From Paenibacillus fonticola DSM 21315 (GTDB lineage: Bacteria > Bacillota > Bacilli > Paenibacillales > Paenibacillaceae): a stretch of 64,000 bases of DNA. A model generated the notes under the pieces. That model was not told where the DNA came from. It was given only the letters and a program-made list of their open reading frames with translations, and did not search any database. The position numbers were made by a program, and so were the translations under genes. Position 1 is the first letter of the stretch. Every line of letters begins with the position of its first letter. The stretch covers positions 62,001-126,000 of the forward strand of contig NZ_KB907251.1 in assembly GCF_000381905.1 (NCBI RefSeq), in the 5' to 3' direction. Shown here piece by piece: positions 17,108-27,043 of this stretch.

Positions 17108-18628
17108 TCAACGATGAAGCATCGGGCTGTTCAGCACTTTATATTCCTTGGCGCTGACTCCGCATAATTTGCTGAAATAGGCGGAGAAATACTTGTAATC
17201 CTTGTACCCTACGAGTTCGGCGATTTCATAATATTTCAGATCGCTGTCTAGAATAAGTTCCTTCGCTTTTTCGATGCGAATACGGTTCACCCATTCTTTG
17301 AAGGAATAGCCGGTTTCGCTTTTGAAGATTCTGCTTAAGTAGCCGGTGGAAATGTAAACGGCCTTGGCGACATCGGTTAGTTTGAGATCCTTGTTATAAT
17401 TCTGGCTGATATAATCCAGTGCGGCCGCAAACTGCACATTTTTATAATCCGTCTCGATGTTTGGCTTGGCCAGGCTCAGCATCAGCTCAATAATTTCCTC
17501 CGGTGTTTCTGTTTCAGCAACAATTTCTGCCGTTTTGCGGGCGTCATTTTGCCTTTCCATTACCGCCTCCATCAATACGATAATCCGGTTTACCGATTCC
17601 AGAAAACGCGACCTCGAAACGGTATTTTGGCGCATAAACTCGGCGTATTCTTGGATAGCGCTTTCAATATGGGCAGCATTTTTGGACAATACCGCAGCGA
17701 TGACCTTGGACTCGCTATTACGCACTTCACTTAGCCCAACATTCGGAAATACATCTTTTGGCGCAACCTCCATATATTCCTGCTCCGTGTTCCAGAAGCA
17801 AGCATCCAGTGCACTGTCTAGCAGCGCATAGGAGCCAGAGAGCTTGTCCAGCGACTTGATGCGGTTCATTAACACCATACTGTTGCCGAAAATATAAGGC
17901 TTGAGATTGGCGAGCGCCTTGTCCATAACTTCCTCCGAAACACCCTGTGCATCGACATTCAGCACCGTCACAAGCTTGTCATCGTCCATGAAGAATACGA
18001 AGGGTTCGAGCTCCTGAAAGGCCTGCACAAAATGGTTGCACACCAGCCAGTCGTCGTTAGCAACGCAGCGGGCGAGCAATATGGAATAGCAGGGGCCTGA
18101 CAGCGGCAGATCCAGTTTTTCGGCCTTTTTCTGAAAAGTGTTCAGCGGGGTTTCGTTTTTTAAAAATTTCGCAAACAAGGCGGACTTAATCAAATGCTGA
18201 TTTTCCTTATAAATCGTCTGCATCAGCGCCTGGCGTCCAAACGCTGCATTTTCTTCCGAAATTGCATCCTTTGCCCGGAGTGCAGCCTCCAATATTTTGC
18301 CGGAATCGGCATTTTTCAAGACGAAGGAGCTTACCTTCACTTCAATCGCCCGGGTAAAATTCTCCGTATTGCCATACGCAGAGAGGATAATCACCTTCGT
18401 GCGCGGCAAATACTCATTTAATTTTCTGGCCAGCTCAATTCCGCTCATGATCGGCATCTGGATGTCTGCAAAAACGATATCGGGGGAGAGCTGAATAGCC
18501 AGCTTCAAGCCGTCTTCTCCGTTAGCCGCTTCTCCGACAATTTCCATCCCATGCTCCTCCCACGGAATCGTATAGCGAATTCCCTGACGGATAAATGCCT
18601 CGTCGTCAACGAGCAGGATTTTTATCAT
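17108..18628 (-). CDS. AraC-family response regulator (YesN type)
   Basis: Regulator of the two-component pair that faces away from the mannoside operon. The 506-residue protein has an N-terminal receiver (ILLVDDEA, phosphoacceptor Asp in IVFADIQMP), a central region, and a C-terminal AraC double helix-turn-helix (LKLTDVAKAVYISTGYLS, closing GVSAKEYK). I used the ATG at 18628, which has AAAGGGGC upstream and begins directly with the receiver. The longer frame overlaps the kinase gene by about 65 bases and adds a basic stretch unlike the family. It starts 4 bases after the kinase stop, so the two are translationally linked. Confidence 0.92.
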   Translation of the reverse strand: MIKILLVDDEAFIRQGIRYTIPWEEHGMEIVGEAANGEDGLKLAIQLSPDIVFADIQMPIMSGIELARKLNEYLPRTKVIILSAYGNTENFTRAIEVKVSSFVLKNADSGKILEAALRAKDAISEENAAFGRQALMQTIYKENQHLIKSALFAKFLKNETPLNTFQKKAEKLDLPLSGPCYSILLARCVANDDWLVCNHFVQAFQELEPFVFFMDDDKLVTVLNVDAQGVSEEVMDKALANLKPYIFGNSMVLMNRIKSLDKLSGSYALLDSALDACFWNTEQEYMEVAPKDVFPNVGLSEVRNSESKVIAAVLSKNAAHIESAIQEYAEFMRQNTVSRSRFLESVNRIIVLMEAVMERQNDARKTAEIVAETETPEEIIELMLSLAKPNIETDYKNVQFAAALDYISQNYNKDLKLTDVAKAVYISTGYLSRIFKSETGYSFKEWVNRIRIEKAKELILDSDLKYYEIAELVGYKDYKYFSAYFSKLCGVSAKEYKVLNSPMLHR

Positions 18629-18632
18629 GTCT

Positions 18633-20420
18633 TCAGCCCCTTTGTTTTTCATTGTTGTAGTCCGAAAGCGTAATTTCATGGGCATCGGCATCTTCATCCC
18701 TCAGCTTTTGCGTAATTTGGAAGACGCTGAATCCGTTACGCAAAAAACAATCAAGATGAAAGCCCCTTCCGTTCTTCAGAGCGATTCGCTCCTTAATGTT
18801 TCGTAAAGCAAATCCTCGCATGCCGCTGCCCTCTTCCTCCAGCAGGCGGTTAATTTCGGCGACGTCCACTGGAGTGCCATTATTCATGACCTCGTATACG
18901 AGCGTATTATCGTTTTGGTAAATTCGAACCTTTACGATGCCATGGGTGCTGTTCTTCAGACCGTGGAGCAGTGCATTTTCGACCAGCGGCTGCAGTAAAA
19001 GGCGCAGGACGTAATAAGACTTTAAGTGCTCCGGACAATCGATTTCGAACACGAACTGGTCGCCGTAACGAATCCGTTGGATATGGATGTAGCAGCTTAG
19101 ATGCTCTAGTTCTTCCGCCAGTGTCACCATGTCACCGTTGTTGGGGGAGAGCGTCATGCGCATCATTTTTGACATATTCGAAACCATGGAGCTGACATTT
19201 TTGGTGTCGCCCATCTCAGACATCCAGTAGATCGTGTCGAGCGTGTTATATAAAAAATGGGGGTTGATCTGCGTTTGCAGGGCGCTTAGCTGCGCTTGCT
19301 GTAATTTCAAATTCCCCATGTAGACTTCCTTATACAGAAAGTCCAGCCGCTGTGCCATACGGTTGAAATTGTTGGCTAGCACCGCGATTTCATCATTTCT
19401 CTTCACGTCGATGCGCACGGAGAAATCCTCATTGGAGATCGACTTCATGCGCTTGCCTAGCTTGACGAGCGGGGCCGTAATAATCTGGGAAAAAGTGAAG
19501 GACAATAGCAGCGTAAACAGGAGCACTAGCACCACCGTAAGCGACAAGCCCTTAAGAAGCGTTTCCTTAATAATGGTTAGAATATTCGGTTTTACAATGC
19601 TGTATAAAACGAATGGGGTTCGTTCTATTTTATGGGCGGAAATGAAGTATTGCCCGTTGATCTGCGTATTAGCCGAGCTGGAGGCCAGCTTGAGAAGATG
19701 CTGGTAGGAAATAACCTCTTTCAGATTGGCGTAGCTTTGACCGGAACTTGTATCCACAAGGAGTTTGTTATTTTCATCAATTATAAAATAGGAAACATCG
19801 TGGTTGATCCGATCCGACATCAGGGTATCGATAAGCTGCTTCCGGCTCATAGCGATTTTGATAAAGCCAATCTCCTCAGATAAATTGCTCGGATTTCTCA
19901 GCAAACGTGTTAAAGTAATATGGCTGTAAGATTCCTTCGGTGAATCCTTCAGACTGGAAACGTCGCGGTAATCCCAATAAGGCCTTGATTCTCCAGTACG
20001 CGCAGCTTCCAGCTCTTCCTTCGATATTTTTAAAGTAATGCCTACATTAATGGAGGCTTGATCTCGCGAAAGGAGAGAAATGCCACGAATGCCGTTGGAA
20101 AAACCGTAGGGCATGGAGAGCAAAATGCTATTGGCATTGCTGGTCAGCGTGAAATAGTTCTCATCATCCTTCGGCTTACTTAAGAAGGCTTTCAGATTCG
20201 TTTCCATTAATGGATAGGTTGTAAGATCCATCGCATCGGTAAAAAATTGATCCGCGCTTTTCCCGATTCCATGGATATGGTTCGAAAAAAGCGCTTGCAA
20301 ATCTTTTTTTGTGCTCTCATAAAAGATGTTGATGGCTACGGAATAAATCGTAAGAATCGGGATCATCACGAGGCAGATGAAGAACAGCATAAGCTTTTTA
20401 CGCATGGTCACAGGGCGCAC
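18633..20420 (-). CDS. YesM-type sensor histidine kinase
   Basis: Membrane sensor kinase of about 595 residues, first gene of a two-gene reverse-strand operon. It has an N-terminal helix (LMLFFICLVMIPILTIY), an extracellular Cache-like sensor of about 250 residues, a second helix near residues 290–310, HAMP, the kinase box QTQINPHFLYNTL with His near residue 386, and a HATPase domain at the C terminus. GTG codons at 20420 and 20411 and an ATG at 20405 are possible starts. The AGGGGGGAGT ribosome site fits the 20411 GTG best. It is divergent from the sugar-binding protein gene at 20684, which it and its regulator probably control. Confidence 0.9.
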   Translation of the reverse strand: MRPVTMRKKLMLFFICLVMIPILTIYSVAINIFYESTKKDLQALFSNHIHGIGKSADQFFTDAMDLTTYPLMETNLKAFLSKPKDDENYFTLTSNANSILLSMPYGFSNGIRGISLLSRDQASINVGITLKISKEELEAARTGESRPYWDYRDVSSLKDSPKESYSHITLTRLLRNPSNLSEEIGFIKIAMSRKQLIDTLMSDRINHDVSYFIIDENNKLLVDTSSGQSYANLKEVISYQHLLKLASSSANTQINGQYFISAHKIERTPFVLYSIVKPNILTIIKETLLKGLSLTVVLVLLFTLLLSFTFSQIITAPLVKLGKRMKSISNEDFSVRIDVKRNDEIAVLANNFNRMAQRLDFLYKEVYMGNLKLQQAQLSALQTQINPHFLYNTLDTIYWMSEMGDTKNVSSMVSNMSKMMRMTLSPNNGDMVTLAEELEHLSCYIHIQRIRYGDQFVFEIDCPEHLKSYYVLRLLLQPLVENALLHGLKNSTHGIVKVRIYQNDNTLVYEVMNNGTPVDVAEINRLLEEEGSGMRGFALRNIKERIALKNGRGFHLDCFLRNGFSVFQITQKLRDEDADAHEITLSDYNNEKQRG

Positions 20421-20683
20421 ACTCCCCCCTTGATGTTATGAATTTATTCTGTCATTGCAATGGACAGGTGTCAATTGTCCTATGCTAATTTAATGAGATG
20501 GTCATTTTTTACGATAAATATCAAATTTTAAGGATATTGTTCGCAACAAGGGAAAGGTTGATTCGATTTTTCTTTCGATGAAGACAAAATACGAGGATAA
20601 TGAAGACAAGAAAGCGGATACAAAATGAATCTCACGTCTTCTATAGTTAGGTTATGAAATCAAATAACATTTGGAGGGGCAAT

Positions 20684-22039
20684 ATGAAAAAGAAAAAGAT
20701 CATTCAAATCATCTCATTTCTGGCAGTTCTCTCGCTGATCCTTTCTGCCTGCGGCAGCGGTGGAAGCGGCAATGGCTCGACCCCCGGAAATTCTAGCGCA
20801 GGCGGGGCAAAGGGAGAACAGATTCAATTGACCTTCTCGCACTATTATTTGGAGGAGGAACGTCCCACAAGCGCAGAAATGGACAGCTATATGACACTGG
20901 TTGAAGAGTGGGAAGCGAATAATCCGAATGTCAATTTGGTTCAGTCGGTGATGTCGCAGGCGGATTATTCGACAAAAATCCAGGCGCAGGCCGCCGTTAA
21001 CGAAATCCCGGACATCTTCTTCTTAAAAGGTTCTTGGGTAAGCAACTTTGCAAACAACGACATGCTGATGCCGATCAACGACTACTTGGACAAATATGAA
21101 CACAAGGACAAGTTCCGCAAAGGCGTGTTTGATGCGGCTACGCGGGATGGCAAGATTTACGGTATTCCGAATCAGCTATCGATCACCTCGGTTGTTTTTT
21201 ATAACGAACAAATGTGGAAAGAAATCGGCTATGACCGTTTTCCAGACAATTGGGAAGACATTTATAAGGCCGCTGAGAAATTTAATGAAAAGGGAATCTC
21301 CGCTATCGCACTTGGCAACAAGGACAAATGGCCGGCCGAATCCAGCATCCTTTCGACTATGGGCGACCGTTTCACAGGCACCGATTGGACGAATTCGATT
21401 ATAGCACGCGACGGCAGCGCGAAGTTTACCGACCCTGAGTTTGTAAGCGCACTTGATCAGATGCAGAATATTGCCACCAACAAAGTATTTAACCCTGACT
21501 TCAATATCATCTCCAATGCACAAGCCGAGGAATATTACGCACAGGGCAAGGCGGCTGCTACCATTGACGGCCATTGGGCGCTTAGCTACCTGCTGTCCAA
21601 TGCCTCGGAGGAAGTGCTAAGCCAGACCAAGGTTGCGATCCTGCCGCCAGTTGATGGTGGAAAGGGCGATAATAATACGATTTCCGGCGGTGCGGGCTGG
21701 TATGTTGCCCTCAACAAAAATCTGGAGGGCGCGAAGCTTGATGCAGCTATGGACTTTTTGTTCAGCACGGCGGGTTATGACTTTTCCAGAGTTTATGCCG
21801 AAAAATACGGCATGACCGGTCCAAGCCTAATTGATGGCACCGATTTGACGGAGTTCCCGCAGTTGACGCAGGATTTTGCCGCATTGACCGGCTCCCTGAC
21901 GTTTACGCCGATCTACGACATGCTGATGGAAGGCGCAATTATCGAAAGCATGAATACAGGTCTGCAGGAAGTGCTGAACGGTACGAAAAAGGGCCAAGAG
22001 CTGGCCGCGCAGCTTCAGTCCGGGCAGGACAGCCTGTAA
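20684..22039 (+). CDS. Extracellular sugar-binding lipoprotein (family 1)
   Basis: Substrate-binding subunit of the second CUT1 importer. The 451-residue protein has a lipoprotein signal with lipobox ILSAC (Cys23), a Gly/Ser linker and an SBP_bac_1 two-lobe fold of MalE-like size. The ATG at 20684 follows GGAGGGGC. An in-frame ATG at 20654 lacks a ribosome site and would put ten polar residues ahead of the signal. It is the first gene of the operon with two permeases, a GH2 mannosidase, a sugar isomerase and a dehydrogenase, so a beta-mannoside oligosaccharide is the likely ligand, by context only. Confidence 0.92.
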   Translation: MKKKKIIQIISFLAVLSLILSACGSGGSGNGSTPGNSSAGGAKGEQIQLTFSHYYLEEERPTSAEMDSYMTLVEEWEANNPNVNLVQSVMSQADYSTKIQAQAAVNEIPDIFFLKGSWVSNFANNDMLMPINDYLDKYEHKDKFRKGVFDAATRDGKIYGIPNQLSITSVVFYNEQMWKEIGYDRFPDNWEDIYKAAEKFNEKGISAIALGNKDKWPAESSILSTMGDRFTGTDWTNSIIARDGSAKFTDPEFVSALDQMQNIATNKVFNPDFNIISNAQAEEYYAQGKAAATIDGHWALSYLLSNASEEVLSQTKVAILPPVDGGKGDNNTISGGAGWYVALNKNLEGAKLDAAMDFLFSTAGYDFSRVYAEKYGMTGPSLIDGTDLTEFPQLTQDFAALTGSLTFTPIYDMLMEGAIIESMNTGLQEVLNGTKKGQELAAQLQSGQDSL

Positions 22040-22044
22040 CCGCA

Positions 22045-22099
22045 GCGATGGATCAAGCTGCTGGCATCACTGGCGTGCTGGCAGCTTGCATCCATGCGC
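22045..22099 (+). other. Large intercistronic hairpin between binding protein and permeases
   Basis: A long imperfect stem (GCGATGGAT…ATCCATGCGC outside, CAAGCTGC…GCAGCTTG inside) encloses a loop of about 20 bases and has no T run. It sits right behind the binding-protein stop. Such hairpins often protect the upstream mRNA, so that binding protein exceeds permease in amount. Confidence 0.65.
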
Positions 22100-22121
22100 T
22101 AATTAAGGAGGAAGCAGCTAT

Positions 22122-23015
22122 ATGAACCAAGCAATTCGTCCTTCAAGGAAGGCTTTCATATTGTACATGCTGCCGGGCTTTATCCTATACACCTTTATCG
22201 TATTTGTTCCGATCGTTCTGGCCTTTTATTACGGGTTCTTTAACTGGTCGGGCGGGACGAAGATGACTTACATCGGTTTGGATAATTTTATAGCACTGGC
22301 TAAGGACGACATTTTCATCCAATCTTTTGTCAACAACATCTATCTTACGGTGCTGTGCATTGTCGGACAGATCGGCTTCGCCTTCTTGTTCGCTATACTG
22401 CTGAATACAAGAGGCGTCAGATTCAAGGCCTTTCACAGAACGATGTCTTACTTTCCGTCGGTATTATCGGCGGTCGTGATCGGCTTTATTTGGACGATGC
22501 TCTATGACTACAACTACGGTCTGATCAATATTTTTCTCAAGCAAATCGGAAAGGCAGACTGGATTCAGCCCTGGTTGAACAACGAGAGCCTTGCGTTGAC
22601 ACTGGTTGCGATTCCCCTGATTTGGCAATATATCGGCTATTACATGATCATCATCCTCTCCGCTCTAGCTTCCATTGACCCGCAGGTACTTGAAATGGCG
22701 GAAATCGACGGGGCGAACGGCTGGAAGAAGGCGATCCATATCACGCTACCGCTCGTAAAGAACACGCTGATCGTCTGCGTAACGCTCTGTATCGCGGGGA
22801 CGATGAAGGTCTTTGACCACATCTATGTGATGACCGGCGGAGGGCCGGGAACCTCAAGCAATGTGATGGCGCTAAACGCTTATAAGACGTCCTTCCTTAG
22901 CTATAAGATGGGTTACGGCAGCGCGATGTCGATCGGCATTCTGATTCTGAGCCTGGTATTTATCGCCGGAACGAGATGGCTGCTGCTGAGCTTTACGAAG
23001 GACAAGGAGGTGTGA
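22122..23015 (+). CDS. Sugar ABC transporter permease (MalF/UgpA type)
   Basis: First membrane subunit of the second importer. The 297-residue protein has six hydrophobic helices and the EAA loop in QVLEMAEIDGANGWKKAIHI. The ATG follows AAGGAGGAAGCAG. Its stop is a few bases ahead of the next permease start, so the two are translationally coupled. It belongs to the short MalF group, distinct from the LplB-type permeases elsewhere in this window. Confidence 0.92.
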   Translation: MNQAIRPSRKAFILYMLPGFILYTFIVFVPIVLAFYYGFFNWSGGTKMTYIGLDNFIALAKDDIFIQSFVNNIYLTVLCIVGQIGFAFLFAILLNTRGVRFKAFHRTMSYFPSVLSAVVIGFIWTMLYDYNYGLINIFLKQIGKADWIQPWLNNESLALTLVAIPLIWQYIGYYMIIILSALASIDPQVLEMAEIDGANGWKKAIHITLPLVKNTLIVCVTLCIAGTMKVFDHIYVMTGGGPGTSSNVMALNAYKTSFLSYKMGYGSAMSIGILILSLVFIAGTRWLLLSFTKDKEV

Positions 23016-23018
23016 GTG

Positions 23019-23858
23019 ATGGGGGAGAGCAGTAAACGCCGTTTTTTATCCGGGCTAGTCTCAAATCTGGTTTTGGCCGTTTTCTCCATTACCTGCATAT
23101 TTCCAGCGATATGGCTATTCTATTCATCGCTTAAAGGGAAGGCCGAGTTTTACGCCAACCCGATATCTTTGCCGCACAGCCCGAACTTTCAGCAGTACAT
23201 TGCGATTCTAACCAAAAGCAAAATTTTGCTGTGGATGGGCAACACCATCCGGAATAGTGTGCTGTCGCTGGCGATTATCCTGATTCTTGGCTTTATTATC
23301 GGATACTTTCTTTCCCGCTTCCGGTTTAAAGGGAAAAATGCGCTTTACAATTACTACCTGCTCGGGATGCTTGTTCCGATTCATGCTCTAATGGTTCCGA
23401 TGTACGTGCTGTTTACGAAAACCGGGATGGGCGATCAATGGTACACGCTGATTTTGCCGTATGCGGCCTTCGGTTTGCCGATTGCGATTTTCCTGGTAGA
23501 GAGCTATGTGCGAAGCATTCCTATTGAAGTGGAGGAAGCCGCCAACATTGATGGCTGCAGCTTCCATCGCACTCTGTTCAGCATCGTGCTTCCGATGTGC
23601 CAGCCGATTCTCGTTACCGTCGGCATCATTCAATTTTTTATCGTATGGAATGAATTTACGTTTGCGCTGATCTTGATCAGCAAGGAGACCCTGATGACCG
23701 TGCCTGTCGGCATTACGCTGTTTAAAGGACAGTTCGTTACCGATTATCCGAAAATGATGGCCTCGATGCTGATCGCTATTTTTCCCGCTATGGCTTTATA
23801 TTTCGCGTTTTCCAAGCAGATCATCAAGGGCATGGTCGCCGGTTCGGTCAAGGGTTGA
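23019..23858 (+). CDS. Sugar ABC transporter permease (MalG type)
   Basis: Second membrane subunit, 279 residues, with six helices, the EAA loop IEVEEAANIDGCSFHRTLFS and a typical GMVAGSVKG tail. A GTG at 23016 and an ATG at 23019 are adjacent. The ATG is better spaced from AAGGAGG, which lies inside the end of the preceding gene. No ATPase gene follows. Confidence 0.92.
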   Translation: MGESSKRRFLSGLVSNLVLAVFSITCIFPAIWLFYSSLKGKAEFYANPISLPHSPNFQQYIAILTKSKILLWMGNTIRNSVLSLAIILILGFIIGYFLSRFRFKGKNALYNYYLLGMLVPIHALMVPMYVLFTKTGMGDQWYTLILPYAAFGLPIAIFLVESYVRSIPIEVEEAANIDGCSFHRTLFSIVLPMCQPILVTVGIIQFFIVWNEFTFALILISKETLMTVPVGITLFKGQFVTDYPKMMASMLIAIFPAMALYFAFSKQIIKGMVAGSVKG

Positions 23859-23913
23859 TTCACATCAATGAAATAGGAAATACAACAATTACACATCAAG
23901 GATGGGGAGACTT

Positions 23914-26430
23914 ATGAAAAGATTTGACTTAAACGACGCATGGCTTCTTCATGAGGCACCACTACACTGGGGCAGAGACAGCCTGGCGGCTGTGAAGGCT
24001 TTCAAGGAAGGCTGGTATTCCTGCTCGCTTCCGACGGATGTTCGTATTCCTCTCATCGAGCATGGCATTATTCAGGAGCCGCTTGAGTCCGATCATGCGC
24101 TCGCCAGCGAATGGATCGAACAGCGTTCCTGGTGGTACACCAAGGAATTCGACGGGGCGGGTATTGACTTTGACAGTGACATTATCGAGCTCGTCATCGA
24201 AACGATTGACACGAACAGCGATATTTTCGTAAACGATCAATATGTCGGAAGCCATCGCAACGTGCATTATCCTTTCGTTCGCAATATAAAGGACATTCTG
24301 ACCACCGGGAAAAACACGCTTACGGTGCGCGTCACTACCGGGCTGGAGGACGTTACTGACAATGATCTGTCGGAGCTCAACTGGGCGACCTGCCGGGAAT
24401 ACGATAACGGCGGCAAAGACCGCGGCGACTATCGCCGTTCCTACGTAAGACGTCCGCAATATACAGTGGGCTGGGACTGGGGACCGCGCGTCGTTACCTG
24501 CGGACTTGGCGGAAATGCATACCTGCGCTGCGAGAAAGAGATCGCGGTTCGTGAGGTGAAGCTTGTTACCGTTAGCGCTGCCCAGACAGCCAAGCTTAAA
24601 GCGACCGTTAACATCGAAAACCTGGACATCATCGGGACGATTAACTGCGATCTGCAGATCGACATTTCTTATGACGGGCAATCCTGTGTGACGAAAAAGC
24701 TAGAGAATGTGCTTCTGACCTCTGGCACGAACTATTTTGACGTGGATCTCGAGGTGGAGAATGCCCGGCTGTGGTGGCCTGCGGGGCATGGCGATCACCC
24801 ACTGTACGATGTGAAGGTATCTGCGGTGAGCGCGAACGCAAAAACTGAATATCCGGCATTCCAATTCGGCATCCGGACGGTTGAGCTGGATACGTCAATC
24901 CTGCGCGGCGAAGAGCGCAATTTCCGGCTGATCGTCAATGGCGTTCCTATTTTCAGCAAGGGGGGCAACTGGGTTCCAGCCGACTTCATCCACGCGCGTG
25001 TTACCGATGAGAAGTACGAGACCTTGATCCGCGAGGCGGTGGAAGCGAATTTCAACATGCTGCGCGTTTGGGGCGGCGGACTGTTTGAGCGGGATATATT
25101 CTACGATCTTTGCGACCGGAACGGCCTGTTGGTCTGGCAGGATTTCATGATGGCATGCTCCACATATCCTGATCACAAACGGGAGTTCCGCGACGAGATG
25201 CGAGCCGAGATGGATTATCAGACCAAGCGCTTGCGCAACCGGGCGTCCATTGCCTTGTTCTGCGGAACCAACGAGGTGCACTGGATCTTTAACAAATTTG
25301 ACAACCCGAGATGGCAGATTGAGTTCAAGCATGAGAAGCAGTATGGCATGTATATCGCGAACATTCTCGCCAAAGAGATCATGTACAACAATTGCTCTCA
25401 TATTCCTTACTGGAACAGCTCGCCATACGGCGGGGCGCTTCCGAACGACGATTCGGTCGGCGATGTCCATCGCTGGCATAACGCCTTCATGAGCCTCAAT
25501 ATGGACGAGCGGATCGAGCCGATGGACTTCGATACGGTGAACTCCAAATTCGTGAGTGAGTACGGCTTCGTCGGCCCTTGTTCTCTGGAGAGCACGAAGA
25601 AATATTTGGGCGGGGAAGAGATCGATTTCGACAGCGAAGTATGGCAAATGCACTGCAATGTGTTTGAAAAAGGCACAGTCGTCACGGGCATCGCTAAAAA
25701 CTACCTTGACCGCACCGACAATTTGTCCATCGAGGACTATCTATTATACGGCGGTATGGTGCACTCGCTCATGCTTGAGTATTCGCTGGAAGCGATCCGA
25801 TTCAAGGAGGATTGCGGCGGCGCGTTGTTCTGGATGTACAATGATGCCTGGGGCGAGGTCGGTTGGACGATCATTGATTATTATCTGAGCCGCAAAATCC
25901 CGTATTATGGCGTAAAACGCGCTTTGGCCCATACGAAGCTGTCGATGCGCGTGGTGGACGGAAACGTCGTTGTTCAGGGGATGAACGATACGGCAGAAAA
26001 GGTGAGTTTCCAGGCGGAATACGGTTATATTTCGTTCGACGGAACGGTTCGGCAGACGAGAACGCTGGAGATTTCTCTTGAGCCGCACAGCAGGGTTTAC
26101 CTGCTTACGGAGAAGCTGCCGGATCAGGACTACACCAAAGGCAGCATGATGCTGATTCCTGATTCCGATACGGTGAGCTCGATATCCCTGCGGACAGGCG
26201 ATATGAAAACGATGGTATTCGACTCGTCTCCGCTTGAAATCGTCAGCGATGAGCAAGTCGGAACGGATCGCAAAATTACGCTGACCAGCAAGGGCTATGC
26301 ACACGGCGTATACGTTGCGGGCGGTTATGACTGCTCCGACCTCTACTTCGATCTGCTGCCGGGTGAGGTCAAGACGATTACTGTCTATTCTGCGGGCAGC
26401 GAATCACTTAAATTTGCTTCGGTCAGATAA
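23914..26430 (+). CDS. Beta-mannosidase-like glycoside hydrolase family 2
   Basis: Cytoplasmic retaining exo-glycosidase that removes non-reducing beta-mannosyl units. The 838-residue protein has the GH2 sugar-binding jelly roll (about 1–190), the immunoglobulin-like domain (about 200–310), the TIM barrel with acid/base Glu454 (FCGTNEVHW) and nucleophile Glu549 (VSEYGFVG), and C-terminal beta domains. The CGTNE and W-rich barrel pattern is that of mannosidases rather than LacZ. No signal peptide. The ATG at 23914 follows GGATGGGGAG; the ATG at 23902 lies within that site. An exo-beta-glucosaminidase-like activity cannot be excluded from sequence alone, but the isomerase downstream favours mannose. 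Confidence 0.88.
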   Translation: MKRFDLNDAWLLHEAPLHWGRDSLAAVKAFKEGWYSCSLPTDVRIPLIEHGIIQEPLESDHALASEWIEQRSWWYTKEFDGAGIDFDSDIIELVIETIDTNSDIFVNDQYVGSHRNVHYPFVRNIKDILTTGKNTLTVRVTTGLEDVTDNDLSELNWATCREYDNGGKDRGDYRRSYVRRPQYTVGWDWGPRVVTCGLGGNAYLRCEKEIAVREVKLVTVSAAQTAKLKATVNIENLDIIGTINCDLQIDISYDGQSCVTKKLENVLLTSGTNYFDVDLEVENARLWWPAGHGDHPLYDVKVSAVSANAKTEYPAFQFGIRTVELDTSILRGEERNFRLIVNGVPIFSKGGNWVPADFIHARVTDEKYETLIREAVEANFNMLRVWGGGLFERDIFYDLCDRNGLLVWQDFMMACSTYPDHKREFRDEMRAEMDYQTKRLRNRASIALFCGTNEVHWIFNKFDNPRWQIEFKHEKQYGMYIANILAKEIMYNNCSHIPYWNSSPYGGALPNDDSVGDVHRWHNAFMSLNMDERIEPMDFDTVNSKFVSEYGFVGPCSLESTKKYLGGEEIDFDSEVWQMHCNVFEKGTVVTGIAKNYLDRTDNLSIEDYLLYGGMVHSLMLEYSLEAIRFKEDCGGALFWMYNDAWGEVGWTIIDYYLSRKIPYYGVKRALAHTKLSMRVVDGNVVVQGMNDTAEKVSFQAEYGYISFDGTVRQTRTLEISLEPHSRVYLLTEKLPDQDYTKGSMMLIPDSDTVSSISLRTGDMKTMVFDSSPLEIVSDEQVGTDRKITLTSKGYAHGVYVAGGYDCSDLYFDLLPGEVKTITVYSAGSESLKFASVR

Positions 26431-26457
26431 ATAGGAAACGAGGAGGGTGCGGCCGCT

Positions 26458-27006
26458 ATGAAAAAATCAGTCTATCAGCATTTTAAGCCCATGATTCTGG
26501 ATTATTACGACAAGGCCCATATCGTGCTGACCGAACAGGAAAAGGACAATTTGGAGATCGCCGACTTCGGGCTGGATCAATTCGCGCAGGTGGGGCTTTC
26601 CATCGTCACCTTGATCAATACCGACCGCTGCTGTGCGAAGGAGATGGTGCTTTTGCCTAGACAGACCTGTCCCGAGCATAGACACCCGGCGATTCCCGAG
26701 CTGAATTATCCGGGCAAAGAAGAGACCTTCCGCTGCCGCTACGGCACGGTGTACCTGTATGTGGAGGGAGAGCCCAGCTCGCATATTCGCGGTGTTCTGC
26801 CGGAGAGCGGCAAAGAGCATTACTCCGTATTCCATGAAATCGTGCTGAAAGAGGGCGAGCAATATACGATTTATCCGAATACGAAGCACTGGTTCCAGGC
26901 AGGCCCGGCAGGTGCGGTCGTATCTGAATTCAGCACCAGGAGCCTTGACGAATATGACATTTTTGCCGATCCCCGTATTGACCGGATTCCTCACATTGAG
27001 GACTGA
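26458..27006 (+). CDS. Cupin D-lyxose/D-mannose isomerase
   Basis: Small metal-dependent aldose-ketose isomerase, 182 residues, of the D-lyxose isomerase (YdaE-like) cupin family. Members interconvert D-lyxose and D-xylulose and usually also D-mannose and D-fructose. The metal ligands are visible as His74, His76 and Glu81 (EHRHPAIPE, spacing HxHx4E) and His144 (NTKHWF). The ATG follows GAGGAGGG. Being 27 bases behind a beta-mannosidase, its likely job is to turn released mannose into fructose, which could then enter glycolysis through a fructokinase. That role is inferred from context. No mannose-6-phosphate isomerase gene is present here. Confidence 0.88.
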   Translation: MKKSVYQHFKPMILDYYDKAHIVLTEQEKDNLEIADFGLDQFAQVGLSIVTLINTDRCCAKEMVLLPRQTCPEHRHPAIPELNYPGKEETFRCRYGTVYLYVEGEPSSHIRGVLPESGKEHYSVFHEIVLKEGEQYTIYPNTKHWFQAGPAGAVVSEFSTRSLDEYDIFADPRIDRIPHIED

Positions 27007-27043
27007 TGAATTGTAATAATAACGCAAGATGGAGGCGTTTCTG

